Assembly (NCBI RefSeq): GCF_026676115.1
Contig: NZ_JAPONB010000003.1
Location: 186,001-250,000 of the forward strand
Direction: 5' to 3'
Origin: Salinimicrobium sp. TH3
GTDB taxonomy: Bacteria; Bacteroidota; Bacteroidia; Flavobacteriales; Flavobacteriaceae
Length of the DNA: 64,000 nucleotides
The translations under genes were made by a program, and so were the position numbers. Of the stretch, positions 42,054 through 51,937 are shown piece by piece; within the stretch, counting starts at the first letter, position 1; each line of letters begins with the position of its first letter. The notes beneath the pieces were generated by a model. That model was not told the DNA's origin. It worked only from the letters and a program-made list of their open reading frames with translations, and did no database searches.

Positions 42054-44059
42054 GATTACCGCTAGTTTTATTAATGTTCTTTTTTGCCATTTTTGGCAGC
42101 CATGCTCAAATTTTTGATCCTAATAACCTGGGGCAGGGAATGGAAGATCCCATTGAATGGCATGCAGCAGTTGAGCAGGAAAACGATTCTATTTATAATC
42201 TGGTTTTTACCGCTTCTTTAGAACCGGGTTGGCATCTTTATTCCCAGGAGGAAGTGGACATTGAGATCGCTCCCATTGCTACCAAATTTACTTTTGTGGA
42301 AGCACCTGGAAAATATGAGCTTATAGGCACCACTATTGAGCCAGATGTACCTGCGATGTTTGATGCGGTTTTTGAAGCCGAAATCACCTATTTTGAAGAA
42401 GAAGCTGTCTTTAAACAGAAGATAAAAGTATTGGATCCAACAGATCTTCTAATTACTGCGGAAGTTTATTTTTCGGTTTGTGACGATGAGAAATGCCTGC
42501 CACCGGAAACTGAACGATTCACCTTTAATATTGGAGAGAATAAAGTGGAAGAAGGATTTACCAATCTTGAAGTATCAGATAAAGATCAAAATCTTACCGA
42601 AGCTCTTAATATTGAAGTAAAAGCAGTTGGCGGGGTTGACGTAAAAGAGGAAAAAGGCGATGGCTTTATGACCATTTTCTTTCTTGGTTTTATTGGAGGG
42701 TTGATTGCTCTACTTACCCCTTGTGTTTTTCCAATGATCCCTCTTACTGTATCGTTCTTTACAAAAGGTGCGAGGACTCGTAAGAGAGGATTGGTCAATG
42801 CGATCATGTACGGGGTATTTATCTTTTTAATTTACCTGTTGCTTAGTCTCCCATTTCACCTTCTCGATTCGCTGGATCCGGAAATCCTGAACAACATCTC
42901 CACCAATACCACACTTAATATCATATTCTTTGTGATCTTTATCTTTTTCGCATTCTCATTTTTTGGTTATTACGAAATTACGCTGCCTACCTCCTGGAGT
43001 AATAAAATGGATGACAAGGCTTCAAGTTTTGGAGGATTAATAGGAGTATTTTTTATGGCACTTACTCTTGCAATTGTCTCCTTCTCCTGTACAGGACCTA
43101 TATTAGGATCTCTGTTGGGAAGTTCCCTAACTACAGATGGTGGCGCGACCCAGCTTTCCTTTGGAATGGGTGGATTTGGTTTGGCTTTGGCATTACCCTT
43201 CGGGTTATTTGCGCTTTTCCCCAACTGGCTTAATTCTTTGCCCAAGAGCGGTGGATGGCTAAATTCCATTAAGGTAATCTTAGGATTCATTGAACTGGCA
43301 TTGGCATTTAAATTCCTTTCCAATGCCGATCTCGTACAACACTGGGGACTCTTAAAAAGAGAAATTTTCATTGGAATTTGGATCCTGGTAGGAATAGGCT
43401 TGTTGCTTTACTTAATAGGGGTTATAAGGTTTCCACATGATGGACCAAAAACCAAACTTGGAAAAGGAAAGTTATTTTTAGGAGTCATAACCCTGGCTTT
43501 TATAGTATATCTTATTCCGGGATTAACTAATACTCCGCATGCCAATTTAAAATTACTTAGTGGTTTCCCGCCACCTTTGTTCTACAGTATCTATGAAAAA
43601 GAAACTGAAGGACCTTTGGGGTTAAAAGCTTACAAGGATTTCGAAGAAGGAGTGGCCGCGGCAAAAGCTGAAAATAAACCCATTCTTCTCGATTTTACCG
43701 GCTGGGCCTGCGTGAATTGCCGAAAAATGGAAGAGCAGGTTTGGAGTGAGCCAAAGGTTTTTGATGTCATGAAGGACGAATTCGTGCTTATCTCCCTGTA
43801 CGTGGATGACCGAAAAGAGCTGCCCGAAGATCAAAAATTCAACTATCAAAAACCAACAGGTGGGATCAAACAGATAGAGACTATTGGGGACAAATGGGCT
43901 ACTTTTCAAACCCTTAACTTCAGGAACAACTCTCAGCCTTTTTACGTTTTGCTTGATCATGAGATGAACATGCTCAACCGGCCAGTGGGTTATACCCCAG
44001 ATTCAGAAGAATTTAAAGAGTGGCTGGAAGAGGGCCTGGAAGAATTCAATAAGGAGTAA
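42050..44059 (+). CDS. dsbD: Thiol:disulfide interchange protein DsbD
   Basis: A 669-residue membrane protein. Signal peptide (about 1-20), N-terminal alpha immunoglobulin-like domain with the redox pair in SVCDDEKCLPP (near 143-151), a transmembrane CcdA-type core with about eight helices and the functional cysteines in LTPCVFPMIPL and SFSCTGP, and a C-terminal thioredoxin-like domain with C554-x-x-C557 in GWACVNC. It carries electrons from cytosolic thioredoxin to periplasmic thioredoxin-like proteins such as TlpA. All three redox pairs are present. Start overlaps the tilS stop. Confidence 0.93.
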   Translation: MRLPLVLLMFFFAIFGSHAQIFDPNNLGQGMEDPIEWHAAVEQENDSIYNLVFTASLEPGWHLYSQEEVDIEIAPIATKFTFVEAPGKYELIGTTIEPDVPAMFDAVFEAEITYFEEEAVFKQKIKVLDPTDLLITAEVYFSVCDDEKCLPPETERFTFNIGENKVEEGFTNLEVSDKDQNLTEALNIEVKAVGGVDVKEEKGDGFMTIFFLGFIGGLIALLTPCVFPMIPLTVSFFTKGARTRKRGLVNAIMYGVFIFLIYLLLSLPFHLLDSLDPEILNNISTNTTLNIIFFVIFIFFAFSFFGYYEITLPTSWSNKMDDKASSFGGLIGVFFMALTLAIVSFSCTGPILGSLLGSSLTTDGGATQLSFGMGGFGLALALPFGLFALFPNWLNSLPKSGGWLNSIKVILGFIELALAFKFLSNADLVQHWGLLKREIFIGIWILVGIGLLLYLIGVIRFPHDGPKTKLGKGKLFLGVITLAFIVYLIPGLTNTPHANLKLLSGFPPPLFYSIYEKETEGPLGLKAYKDFEEGVAAAKAENKPILLDFTGWACVNCRKMEEQVWSEPKVFDVMKDEFVLISLYVDDRKELPEDQKFNYQKPTGGIKQIETIGDKWATFQTLNFRNNSQPFYVLLDHEMNMLNRPVGYTPDSEEFKEWLEEGLEEFNKE

Positions 44060-44125
44060 ACAGGGAGTGCAGTAGGTTTTTGGCAGGAATTCCTATCTTT
44101 AGGGACTTCAAAACAAAGCTTACAC

Positions 44126-45994
44126 ATGAAATTTACCAGATCTTTTTTCCTACCGGTGCTGTTTTTGCTGGTTAGCAGCCTGGGTTTTGCACAAACCGAA
44201 ATCGACTTCAAAGTCGAAGACCACTATAATAAAAGGGAAGTGGTTATTCCTATGCGTGATGGCATTAACCTGCACACCACAATATTTTCCCCAAAAGATA
44301 CTTCCAGGGAATATCCAATTCTAATAACCCGTACTCCTTATAGTTCCAGGCCGTATGGGAAAGATCAATTTCGTTCCATACTGGGGCCGAACGAATATTT
44401 GATGAAGCAGGGGAATATTTTTGTTTACCAGGACGTACGCGGCAGGTGGATGAGCGAAGGAGTTTATGATAATATGAGACCCTTCATCCCTAATAAAGAA
44501 GGAAAACAGATCGACGAGGCCAGTGATACCTTTGACACGGTAGAGTGGCTGCTGGAAAATGTGGAAAATAACAACGGCCGGGTTGGCCTCTGGGGGATTT
44601 CTTACCCCGGGTTTTATGCCACTTACTCGTTGCTGGCAAATCATCCTGCAATTAAGGCAGTTTCTCCGCAAGCTTCTATTGGAGACTTCTTTTTCGATGA
44701 TTTTCATCACAACGGAGCTTATTTTTTAAGCTATTGGAGAGCTACTGCATTGTTTGGTTACGAAAAAACCACACCGTCTGATACTGCCTGGTATTCTTTT
44801 CCAGAACTAAAGACAAAAGATCAATATCAATTCTTCCTCGATGCCGGTCCTCTAAAAAATCTCGATAAGTACTATGGAGAGGACAATGTCTTTTGGCAAC
44901 AGCTAAAAGATCATCCAAATTATGATGAATTCTGGCAAAAAAGAGGGATTGTACAGCATTTAAAAGACATAAAACCTGCGGTGATGATCGTGGGCGGACT
45001 CTTTGATGCTGAAGATCTTTACGGCCCTTTCAACATTTACGAGACCATTGAAGAAACCGGCGATAACTTCAACATGTTGGTCATGGGACCCTGGAGCCAC
45101 GGCGACTGGGCTCGTAAAAGAGAGCGGCAGGCCATTGGGAATGTTTATTTTGGAGATAATATTTCTGAAAACTATCAAAAGGAGGTAGAAACATTATTCT
45201 TTAACCACTTTTTGAAGGGAGAAGCCGATGCTACTGTACCTCTTCCCGAAGCTTACATGTTCGACACCGGCTTGCGGGAATGGAAGAGCTATGCAGCCTG
45301 GCCACCAAGAGAGGCAGAGAAGAAAACATACTACCTGGGAGACAGGCAGGAACTTAGTGAGCAGGTTCTTGACATTGCCATGGCATCCAAGGGAGCCGAA
45401 GAATTTATAAGCGATCCCAATAAGCCGGTGCCTTATTCTGAAGATATCAAGATGGTTTTCACGCCGCGGAAGTATATGACCGACGATCAACGCTTTGCTG
45501 CCCGAAGACCTGATGTGCTGGTTTATGAAACCGAAGTGCTGAAGGAGGATCTTACCCTTGCAGGAGAGGTTTTGGCAAAGCTACAGGTAGCTACAACAGG
45601 AACAGCTGCAGATTGGGTGGTGAAAGTTATAGATGTATATCCTCCCGATGCAGAGGATTACGAAGAAACGCAGGATTATCTTTCAATGAGCAACTACCAC
45701 ATGATGGTGCGCAGTGAGGTAATAAGAGGAAGGTTTAGAAATAGTTTTATAGATCCCGAACCTTTCGAACCCAACAAGAAAACAGAAGTAAACCTGCAAT
45801 TGCAGGATATTCATCACACCTTTAAGAAGGGCCACAAGCTACAGATCCAGGTACAAAGTACATGGTTCCCGTTGATCGACCGGAATCCACAAACTTATGT
45901 CGACAACATCTTCGAAGCCGAAGAAGAGGATTTTAAAGCTGAAAAGCATAAGGTTTTCCATGATTCTAAAATTATTTTTACTGTACTCGAATAA
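44126..45994 (+). CDS. Secreted CocE/NonD family hydrolase (X-Pro dipeptidyl-peptidase-like)
   Basis: A 622-residue protein with a clear signal peptide (MKFTRSFFLPVLFLLVSSLGFAQ). The alpha/beta-hydrolase domain has the nucleophile Ser159 in GISYPGF; the Asp is probably in GGLFDAED and the His in GPWSHGDW. The C-terminal jellyroll (about 395-615) is the PepX_C domain. These enzymes cleave esters or acyl groups from peptides and antibiotics; exact substrate unknown. A near-consensus -7 sequence TATCTTTA lies at 44094-44101. A strong terminator follows. Confidence 0.9.
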   Translation: MKFTRSFFLPVLFLLVSSLGFAQTEIDFKVEDHYNKREVVIPMRDGINLHTTIFSPKDTSREYPILITRTPYSSRPYGKDQFRSILGPNEYLMKQGNIFVYQDVRGRWMSEGVYDNMRPFIPNKEGKQIDEASDTFDTVEWLLENVENNNGRVGLWGISYPGFYATYSLLANHPAIKAVSPQASIGDFFFDDFHHNGAYFLSYWRATALFGYEKTTPSDTAWYSFPELKTKDQYQFFLDAGPLKNLDKYYGEDNVFWQQLKDHPNYDEFWQKRGIVQHLKDIKPAVMIVGGLFDAEDLYGPFNIYETIEETGDNFNMLVMGPWSHGDWARKRERQAIGNVYFGDNISENYQKEVETLFFNHFLKGEADATVPLPEAYMFDTGLREWKSYAAWPPREAEKKTYYLGDRQELSEQVLDIAMASKGAEEFISDPNKPVPYSEDIKMVFTPRKYMTDDQRFAARRPDVLVYETEVLKEDLTLAGEVLAKLQVATTGTAADWVVKVIDVYPPDAEDYEETQDYLSMSNYHMMVRSEVIRGRFRNSFIDPEPFEPNKKTEVNLQLQDIHHTFKKGHKLQIQVQSTWFPLIDRNPQTYVDNIFEAEEEDFKAEKHKVFHDSKIIFTVLE

Positions 45995-46003
45995 AATCTT
46001 AGG

Positions 46004-46037
46004 TGCCAAAATTGCTATTTTTGGCATCTCTTTTTTT
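46004..46037 (+). terminator. Rho-independent terminator of the CocE-type gene
   Basis: TGCCAAAA (46004-46011) pairs with TTTTGGCA (46019-46026), followed by TCTC and T7. Confidence 0.78.
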
Positions 46038-46111
46038 AAGCAGGAGCTGCTGGAGGGTTTCGGCAATTTTCTTACTTTAAATCCCGTTAATTCAGAAACA
46101 ATTTTTCAACT

Positions 46112-47944
46112 ATGAAATCAAAAGTTTTATATACTTCCACTTTCCTGTTCTTCATCTTTAGCCTTGCCGGTTGTAAGGATTCTACGGAAGAAGGGCAGAT
46201 AACTGCAGAAGAAATTCAGCAGGAAAGAGCCCGGTTAAATACCTTTTTTGAAGAGGAATTCGAGAAGGACCTTGAGGAATCTCCAATGTTGCAGGCGCGG
46301 CTGGGAATCAAAACCAATTATGATTCCTGGGATGACTTTTCACATTTGCGTTATGCAGAGGATCTAAAAAAGGCAAAGAGAAGACTTGAGTTTCTCAAAA
46401 ATGAAATAAATGCTGATGCATTACAGGGCCAGGATGAACTTAGTTATAAGTTGTACCGGCAGGACCTTGAAAATGAAATAGAAGACTACGACTTCAGGCT
46501 GTACAACTATCCTGTAAACCAAATGTTTGGAGTACACGCAGAGTTGCCTGCCTTTTTGATAAACATGCACAAGATCGATTCGGTTAGTGATGCCAAAGCA
46601 TATATTGCGCGGTTAAATAAGGTTCCGCAGGTGATGGAAGATGTGATCAAAGGACTCGAGCTTAGGGAGATGAATCAAATCATGCCTCCTGCTTTTGTTT
46701 TTGCGCATACTATCGAAGCTTCTCAAAATCTCTTGCAGGGCCGTCCTTTTGAAAAATCGGCAGAGGCAAGTGCCCTTTTAGAAGACTTCAGTACAAAAGT
46801 CGAAGAACTGGAAATTCCGAAAGCCCAGAAAGATAAATTAATTCTTGAGGCTCAGGAAGCGCTGCTAAACTCTGTGAAGCCCGCATATGAAAATCTTATT
46901 GTAAAACTAAAAGACCAGCAGCAACGAGCCACAGCCGATCATGGTGCATGGAAATTCCCTAAAGGAAAAGCTTTCTACAATACCGCTTTGAAAAGAACTA
47001 CTACTACAGCCCTGACTGCCGAAGAGATTCACGAAATAGGTCTTAGTGAGGTGGCCCGTATTCATAAGGAAATGGAGGAAATCATGAAGGAAGTGGAATT
47101 TGAGGGTAGCCTTAAAGACTTTTTTCAGTTTATGCGGGAAGATGAGCAGTTCTACTATGAAAACACTGAGGAGGGACGGGCGCAATACCTTGCTGAAGCG
47201 ACTTCTCTCATCAACACGATGAAAGGACGCCTGGATGAATTATTCCTTACAACACCCAAGGCAGATATTGTTGTGAAGGCAGTGGAGCCTTTTAGAGAGA
47301 AAAGTGCAGGAAAGGCATTTTATCAACAACCTGCAATGGACGGTTCCCGTCCTGGTACTTATTATGCAAATCTTTACGACATGGAGGCCATGCCGACTTA
47401 TCAAATGGAGGCATTGGCGTATCACGAAGGAATTCCAGGTCACCATATGCAGCTGGCTATTGCCCAGGAACTGGATAGTTTGCCAATGTTCAGGAAAATT
47501 GGAGGTTATGGTGCTTATGTAGAAGGTTGGGGCTTGTACAGCGAGCTTGTACCAAAGGAAATTGGGTTGTATGAAGATCCTTATTCAGATTTTGGAAGGT
47601 TGGCCATGGAGTTGTGGAGGTCAATAAGACTGGTAGTAGATACCGGAATTCACTCTAAAAAATGGACCCGGGATGAGGCAATAGATTATTATGTCGAAAA
47701 TTCTCCCAATGCCGAAAGCGATGCCGTAAAAATGGTGGAACGTCACATTGTAATGCCGGGCCAGGCTACAGCTTATAAAATTGGTATGAACAAGATCCTG
47801 GAATTGCGCGAATTTGCTAAAAAAGAATTGGGGGAGGAGTTTGATCTTAGAGAGTTCCATGATGTGGTGCTGACAAATGGATCTGTACCACTTAATATAC
47901 TGGAAGAACTGGTTGTAGAATGGGTGGAAATGCAAAAAGCTTGA
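46112..47944 (+). CDS. DUF885 domain-containing lipoprotein (putative metallopeptidase)
   Basis: A 610-residue protein with a lipoprotein leader ending SLAGC (Cys21). The DUF885 core contains the conserved HEGIPGHH at 438-445, a gluzincin-like zinc motif, followed by GYGAYVEGWGLYSE with the probable third ligand Glu. The family is regarded as zinc peptidases, although few are characterised. It overlaps galM by 25 bp, so both are probably on one transcript, although a peptidase-epimerase link is not obvious. Confidence 0.88.
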   Translation: MKSKVLYTSTFLFFIFSLAGCKDSTEEGQITAEEIQQERARLNTFFEEEFEKDLEESPMLQARLGIKTNYDSWDDFSHLRYAEDLKKAKRRLEFLKNEINADALQGQDELSYKLYRQDLENEIEDYDFRLYNYPVNQMFGVHAELPAFLINMHKIDSVSDAKAYIARLNKVPQVMEDVIKGLELREMNQIMPPAFVFAHTIEASQNLLQGRPFEKSAEASALLEDFSTKVEELEIPKAQKDKLILEAQEALLNSVKPAYENLIVKLKDQQQRATADHGAWKFPKGKAFYNTALKRTTTTALTAEEIHEIGLSEVARIHKEMEEIMKEVEFEGSLKDFFQFMREDEQFYYENTEEGRAQYLAEATSLINTMKGRLDELFLTTPKADIVVKAVEPFREKSAGKAFYQQPAMDGSRPGTYYANLYDMEAMPTYQMEALAYHEGIPGHHMQLAIAQELDSLPMFRKIGGYGAYVEGWGLYSELVPKEIGLYEDPYSDFGRLAMELWRSIRLVVDTGIHSKKWTRDEAIDYYVENSPNAESDAVKMVERHIVMPGQATAYKIGMNKILELREFAKKELGEEFDLREFHDVVLTNGSVPLNILEELVVEWVEMQKA

Positions 47945-48921
47945 AAAGTAAAGAGGAGGTTGAAGAGTTACAGCTAATAAAACTAAAAAACCGAAAAGGA
48001 TCCGAACTGGAAATACTCAATTTTGGTGCTACGATCTTCAGCCTTAAAATAAATGGGATTAATGTTATTGTTGGCCCTTCGCAGCCGGAAGATTATCTTA
48101 CAAATATGTACCACCGGCGGGGTAAATTCTTTGGTGCTACCGTGGGTCGATATGCAGGTCGGATTTCAGAAAATGAATTTGAATTAAAAGACAAAAAATA
48201 TCTCCTTTTTGGAAAGGAGGGAGTACATCTTCATGGGGGGCAATTTGGGTTCACTTATAAATTCTGGAAAATTATAGAGAAAGAAGAAAAAGAAGATCCT
48301 TTTGTAGTTCTGCAATATTCCTCACCGGATGGGGAGGAAGAATATCCCGGTAATCTTAAAGTTCAGGTGAAATATACCCTATCCGAAGAAAATGAGATCT
48401 TGATCGAATACTCGGCGGTAACAGATAAGGATACTATCGTCAATCTCACCAATCATGCTTACTTCAATCTTAATGGTGAGGGGGATATTGACAATCACAA
48501 GTTGCAGATCGTTGCTGAGGAATATCTTGAAACCAATGCTCAAAGAGTTCCCACAGGAAAGTTTCTAAAAACTGCCAGGACAGAGTTTGATTTTCGGCAA
48601 CCTGCTGCAATAGGGGAGGTGCCGTTGGATACGACTTTTAAATTGGATAAGGACACTCCTGCGATAGTTTTAAAAGGAGATAAAACCCGAATTTCTTTAG
48701 AGGTAGAGACGAATCAACCCGCTGTTGTGGTTTATGTGCCAGAGGATCTTCCTGCGGACTGGGAGTATAGTACAAAAATAGGATCAGAGCGGGCGGCTAT
48801 TTGTCTGGAAACCCAGAAATTTCCCGATGCTCCCCATCAGCCCCATTTCCCGTCTGTTGTTCTAACACCTGGAGAAACCTATAAAAACAGAACCACATGG
48901 AAGTTCAAAACCGGTTCATAA
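47920..48921 (+). CDS. galM: Aldose 1-epimerase (galactose mutarotase)
   Basis: A 333-residue beta-sandwich enzyme. GATVGRYAGRIS (about 68-79), the catalytic His of LTNHAYFNLNGEG and the Glu in AICLETQKFPDAPHQPHFPS are intact. It interconverts alpha and beta anomers of galactose for GalK. The start at 47920 overlaps the DUF885 gene; no other Met is available before the fold. No signal peptide, so cytosolic. Together with the downstream symporter and galT-galK it forms the galactose block. Confidence 0.92.
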   Translation: MGGNAKSLKSKEEVEELQLIKLKNRKGSELEILNFGATIFSLKINGINVIVGPSQPEDYLTNMYHRRGKFFGATVGRYAGRISENEFELKDKKYLLFGKEGVHLHGGQFGFTYKFWKIIEKEEKEDPFVVLQYSSPDGEEEYPGNLKVQVKYTLSEENEILIEYSAVTDKDTIVNLTNHAYFNLNGEGDIDNHKLQIVAEEYLETNAQRVPTGKFLKTARTEFDFRQPAAIGEVPLDTTFKLDKDTPAIVLKGDKTRISLEVETNQPAVVVYVPEDLPADWEYSTKIGSERAAICLETQKFPDAPHQPHFPSVVLTPGETYKNRTTWKFKTGS

Positions 48922-48944
48922 CTTTTAAACGGGAACAGTAGTTT

Positions 48945-49000
48945 TATTTTTGATCAAACTGTTATATTTAACACAATTTTTAGAAGACCAGCTTCTGGTC
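48945..49000 (+). promoter_or_regulatory. Promoter/leader elements of the galactose symporter gene
   Basis: A TATTTTTG -7 box (48945-48952), then a palindrome TGTTA-N4-TAACA (48961-48974 region) and a hairpin GACCAG-CTT-CTGGTC (48986-49000). The start ATG is at 49048, giving a leader of about 90 nt. Possible operator or translational control; not proven. Confidence 0.35.
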
Positions 49001-49047
49001 CGGAAGGAAAACGAAAATGATTTTCAACTTCATTTATTTTACATTTT

Positions 49048-50724
49048 ATGGAATTTGCACTACTCGATAAGATAATTTTTGCTTCCTATGCATTAATGAT
49101 CATTAGTATTGGTTTGTGGGTGTCCCGGGGCAAGGGAAAAACTTCAGAGGATTATTTCCTGGCCAGTAAATCACTTCCCTGGTGGGCGATAGGAACTTCT
49201 CTTATTGCCGCTAACATTTCCGCAGAACAGTTTATAGGGATGTCGGGTTCGGGTTTTGCTATTGGCCTTGCAATTGCCTCATACGAGTGGATGGCTGCCA
49301 TCACTCTCATTATTGTGGGGAAATATTTCCTTCCCATCTTTATTGAAAAAGGATTATACACCATTCCTGAATTCATTGAGGTAAGATATGGTACCAATTT
49401 GAAGACCATTCTTGCCGTTTTTTGGATCGCACTATTTATATTCGTTAACCTTACCTCTGTTCTTTACCTTGGGGCGACAGCTCTTGACACTATTGTGGGC
49501 TCGGGCGATGGTTCTATCTTCATGTATTCTATAGTCGGACTTGCACTTTTTGCTGCTGCATATTCCCTGTATGGTGGGCTTGCTGCCGTAGCCTGGACAG
49601 ATGTTGTACAGGTGGTGCTTTTGATCGTGGGTGGTTTGATCACTACTTATATAGGGCTTTCTCATGTAGCCGAAGATGGAGGTATAATTTCGGGAATGGT
49701 ATCGATATACGAACAGGTGCCAGAGAAATTTTCGATGATCCTGGAGAAAGGGGAGATCATCACTCCCGGTGGAAAAGACGCCTGGTGGGATCTTCCGGGG
49801 CTTGCCGTTTTGCTCGGTGGAATGTGGGTGGCAAACCTTTATTACTGGGGCTTTAACCAGTATATAATTCAAAGGACCCTTGCGGCGAAAAGTTTGCGGG
49901 AGTCTCAAAAAGGGATAATTCTTGCAGGATTTTTAAAGCTGCTAATCCCTTTGATCGTGGTTGTTCCCGGTATTATTGCTTATGTAATGAACACAGGTCC
50001 CGGGGGAACTTTTTCTGAAGAGTTCACAGACCCTTCATTTATTGCCGAAGGAGGTCGTATTATCAACGATAACGCTTTTCCATGGTTGATCAAGGAATTT
50101 GTTCCAACAGGCTTAAAAGGGCTGGTTCTGGCTGCACTTGCAGCAGCGATAGTATCTTCTATTGCTTCAATGCTCAATTCTACTGCTACGATCTTCACCA
50201 TGGATATCTACAAACCCTATATACAAAAAGGAGCTTCTGAAAATCGCCTTGTAACCGTTGGGAGAGTTTCTGCTACCCTTGCACTTGTAATTGCAGTGTT
50301 CCTCGCTCCACAATTACGAAGCCTGGGACAGGTTTTTCAATACATCCAGGAATATACAGGGGTGGTAAGTCCGGGGATACTCGCGGTATTCATGTTGGGC
50401 TTATTCTGGAGAAAGACTACAAACAATGCAGCGATCCTGGGAGTTTTGGCATCTATTCCCATCGCGCTTTACTTTAAAGTGGGACCTAATGGCTGGATAG
50501 ACAGTCCTTTCTTTGTAGAACTACCATTTATGCACCAAATGTTTATTACCTGGATACTTACCATGGCAATAATGATGGTGATAAGTCTTATTGAAAATAA
50601 GGGAGCAAATCATCCAAAGTCGATTATTATATCAAAGAATTTCTTCAAAACCGGCCCTGCGTTTAATATTGGTGCATTTGTGATCATGTTGATCGTAACG
50701 GTGCTTTATGCGATCTTCTGGTAG
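49048..50724 (+). CDS. Sodium/galactose (glucose) symporter, SSS family, vSGLT-like
   Basis: A 558-residue membrane protein with about 14 helices. It closely follows the Vibrio vSGLT sequence from memory: NISAEQFIGMSGSG (sugar-contacting Gln61), ASYEWMAAITL (Glu80), ANLYYWGFNQY with the inner-gate Tyr266, STATIFTMDIYK and FQYIQEYTGVVSPGILA. It therefore most likely takes up galactose with Na+. It lies between galM and galT-galK. A terminator follows. Confidence 0.92.
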   Translation: MEFALLDKIIFASYALMIISIGLWVSRGKGKTSEDYFLASKSLPWWAIGTSLIAANISAEQFIGMSGSGFAIGLAIASYEWMAAITLIIVGKYFLPIFIEKGLYTIPEFIEVRYGTNLKTILAVFWIALFIFVNLTSVLYLGATALDTIVGSGDGSIFMYSIVGLALFAAAYSLYGGLAAVAWTDVVQVVLLIVGGLITTYIGLSHVAEDGGIISGMVSIYEQVPEKFSMILEKGEIITPGGKDAWWDLPGLAVLLGGMWVANLYYWGFNQYIIQRTLAAKSLRESQKGIILAGFLKLLIPLIVVVPGIIAYVMNTGPGGTFSEEFTDPSFIAEGGRIINDNAFPWLIKEFVPTGLKGLVLAALAAAIVSSIASMLNSTATIFTMDIYKPYIQKGASENRLVTVGRVSATLALVIAVFLAPQLRSLGQVFQYIQEYTGVVSPGILAVFMLGLFWRKTTNNAAILGVLASIPIALYFKVGPNGWIDSPFFVELPFMHQMFITWILTMAIMMVISLIENKGANHPKSIIISKNFFKTGPAFNIGAFVIMLIVTVLYAIFW

Positions 50725-50770
50725 AGGCTGTTCTGCTTCAAAAGGTGCAAAAATCAATAATAATTTTTTT

Positions 50771-50800
50771 AAAAGACCCTGGATTTTCCCGGGTCTTTTT
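50771..50800 (+). terminator. Terminator of the symporter gene
   Basis: AAAAGACCC (50771-50779) pairs with GGGTCTTTT (50791-50799) followed by Ts. Confidence 0.85.
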
Positions 50801-50822
50801 TATGAATTTTTAAAATAAAAAT

Positions 50823-50846
50823 GCCCGGACTTCAGTAGTTCCGGGC
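50823..50846 (-). terminator. Terminator of galK-galT
   Basis: GCCCGGA (50823-50829) pairs with TCCGGGC (50840-50846); on the minus strand it is followed by ATTTTTATTTT. Confidence 0.8.
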
Positions 50847-50892
50847 GTTAAATACCTTTCAAATAAGCCGTTTAAAACACCATTTTGAGAGA

Positions 50893-51933
50893 CTAATGTT
50901 TGGTGTAATGTACTTCGGGTAAATTCCGTAGAGTTTCTGCAGCCTGTTCGGCTGTGATATCCCGCTGTGGGCCTGCAAATAATTCATAACCCACCATAAA
51001 CTTCTTTACGGTCTTCGACCTTAGCAGGGGTGGATAGAAAGACATATGGAAATGCCATTCCGGGTACTCTTTTCCGTTTGTTGGTTGTTGATGAATTCCT
51101 GAAGAATATGGAAAGGAGGTCTGGAAGAGATTGTCATATCGAATGGTAAGTTGCTTCAGGATACCCGCATATGCTTTTTCTTCTTCTGAAGTAAGCTGCC
51201 CAATATGCTGCATTTGCCGCCGCGGGATGATCATTGTTTCATAAGGCCAAATGGCCCAGTAGGGCACCAGTGCCACGAAATGTTCATTCTGCAGCACTAT
51301 CCTTTCCTTAAGCTGAAGTTCCTGTTCAAGATAATCTCCTAACAGGCTTTTTTTGTTCCGGTTCCAGTAAGTTCTTTGATGCTCTGTCTTTTTCTGCACC
51401 TCTACCGGAATTGAAAGCTGAGACCAGATTTGTCCATGGGGATGTGGATTACTACAACCCATCATGTCTCCCTTGTTCTCAAAGATCATCACATAATTAA
51501 TGTCTTTTCTACTGCCCAGATCTGTATATTCCTCTTTCCATTTCTGGATCACCTTTACAATATCACTTGTTTCCATTACAGGTAATGTGAGGGAATGATC
51601 TGGTGAAAAACACACTACCCGGCAGATCCCGGTTTCAGAACTTGCTTTTAGCAGGCCTTCTTCCACTTCCTCTTGGGGACCATCGGGCAACAATGCCGAA
51701 AAATCATTCCGGAACGTGAATGGGTCTTTATAATCGGGATTTTTATCTCCGCTGGCCCTTGTGTTGCCGGGGCATAGAAAACAATCAGGATCGTAGGAAG
51801 GCCTCTCTTCTCCCACCACCTTTTCCAGTTTGCCCTGCCATGGTCGCTTTGTGCGGTGGGGAGAAACCAGGATCCATTCTCCTGTGAGAATATTATATCT
51901 CCTATGTGGGTGGGTGTTGAAAGCTTCGGTCAT
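50893..51933 (-). CDS. galT: UDP-glucose:hexose-1-phosphate uridylyltransferase
   Basis: A 346-residue HIT-superfamily enzyme. The catalytic HPH is at 164-166 (in NPHPHGQIW, His166 being the uridylylated nucleophile); the metal-binding CFLC is at 51-54. It exchanges UMP between UDP-glucose and galactose 1-phosphate in the Leloir pathway. It is 4 bp downstream of galK. No galE is present in the window. Confidence 0.95.
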   Translation of the reverse strand: MTEAFNTHPHRRYNILTGEWILVSPHRTKRPWQGKLEKVVGEERPSYDPDCFLCPGNTRASGDKNPDYKDPFTFRNDFSALLPDGPQEEVEEGLLKASSETGICRVVCFSPDHSLTLPVMETSDIVKVIQKWKEEYTDLGSRKDINYVMIFENKGDMMGCSNPHPHGQIWSQLSIPVEVQKKTEHQRTYWNRNKKSLLGDYLEQELQLKERIVLQNEHFVALVPYWAIWPYETMIIPRRQMQHIGQLTSEEEKAYAGILKQLTIRYDNLFQTSFPYSSGIHQQPTNGKEYPEWHFHMSFYPPLLRSKTVKKFMVGYELFAGPQRDITAEQAAETLRNLPEVHYTKH

Positions 51934-51937
51934 AATT

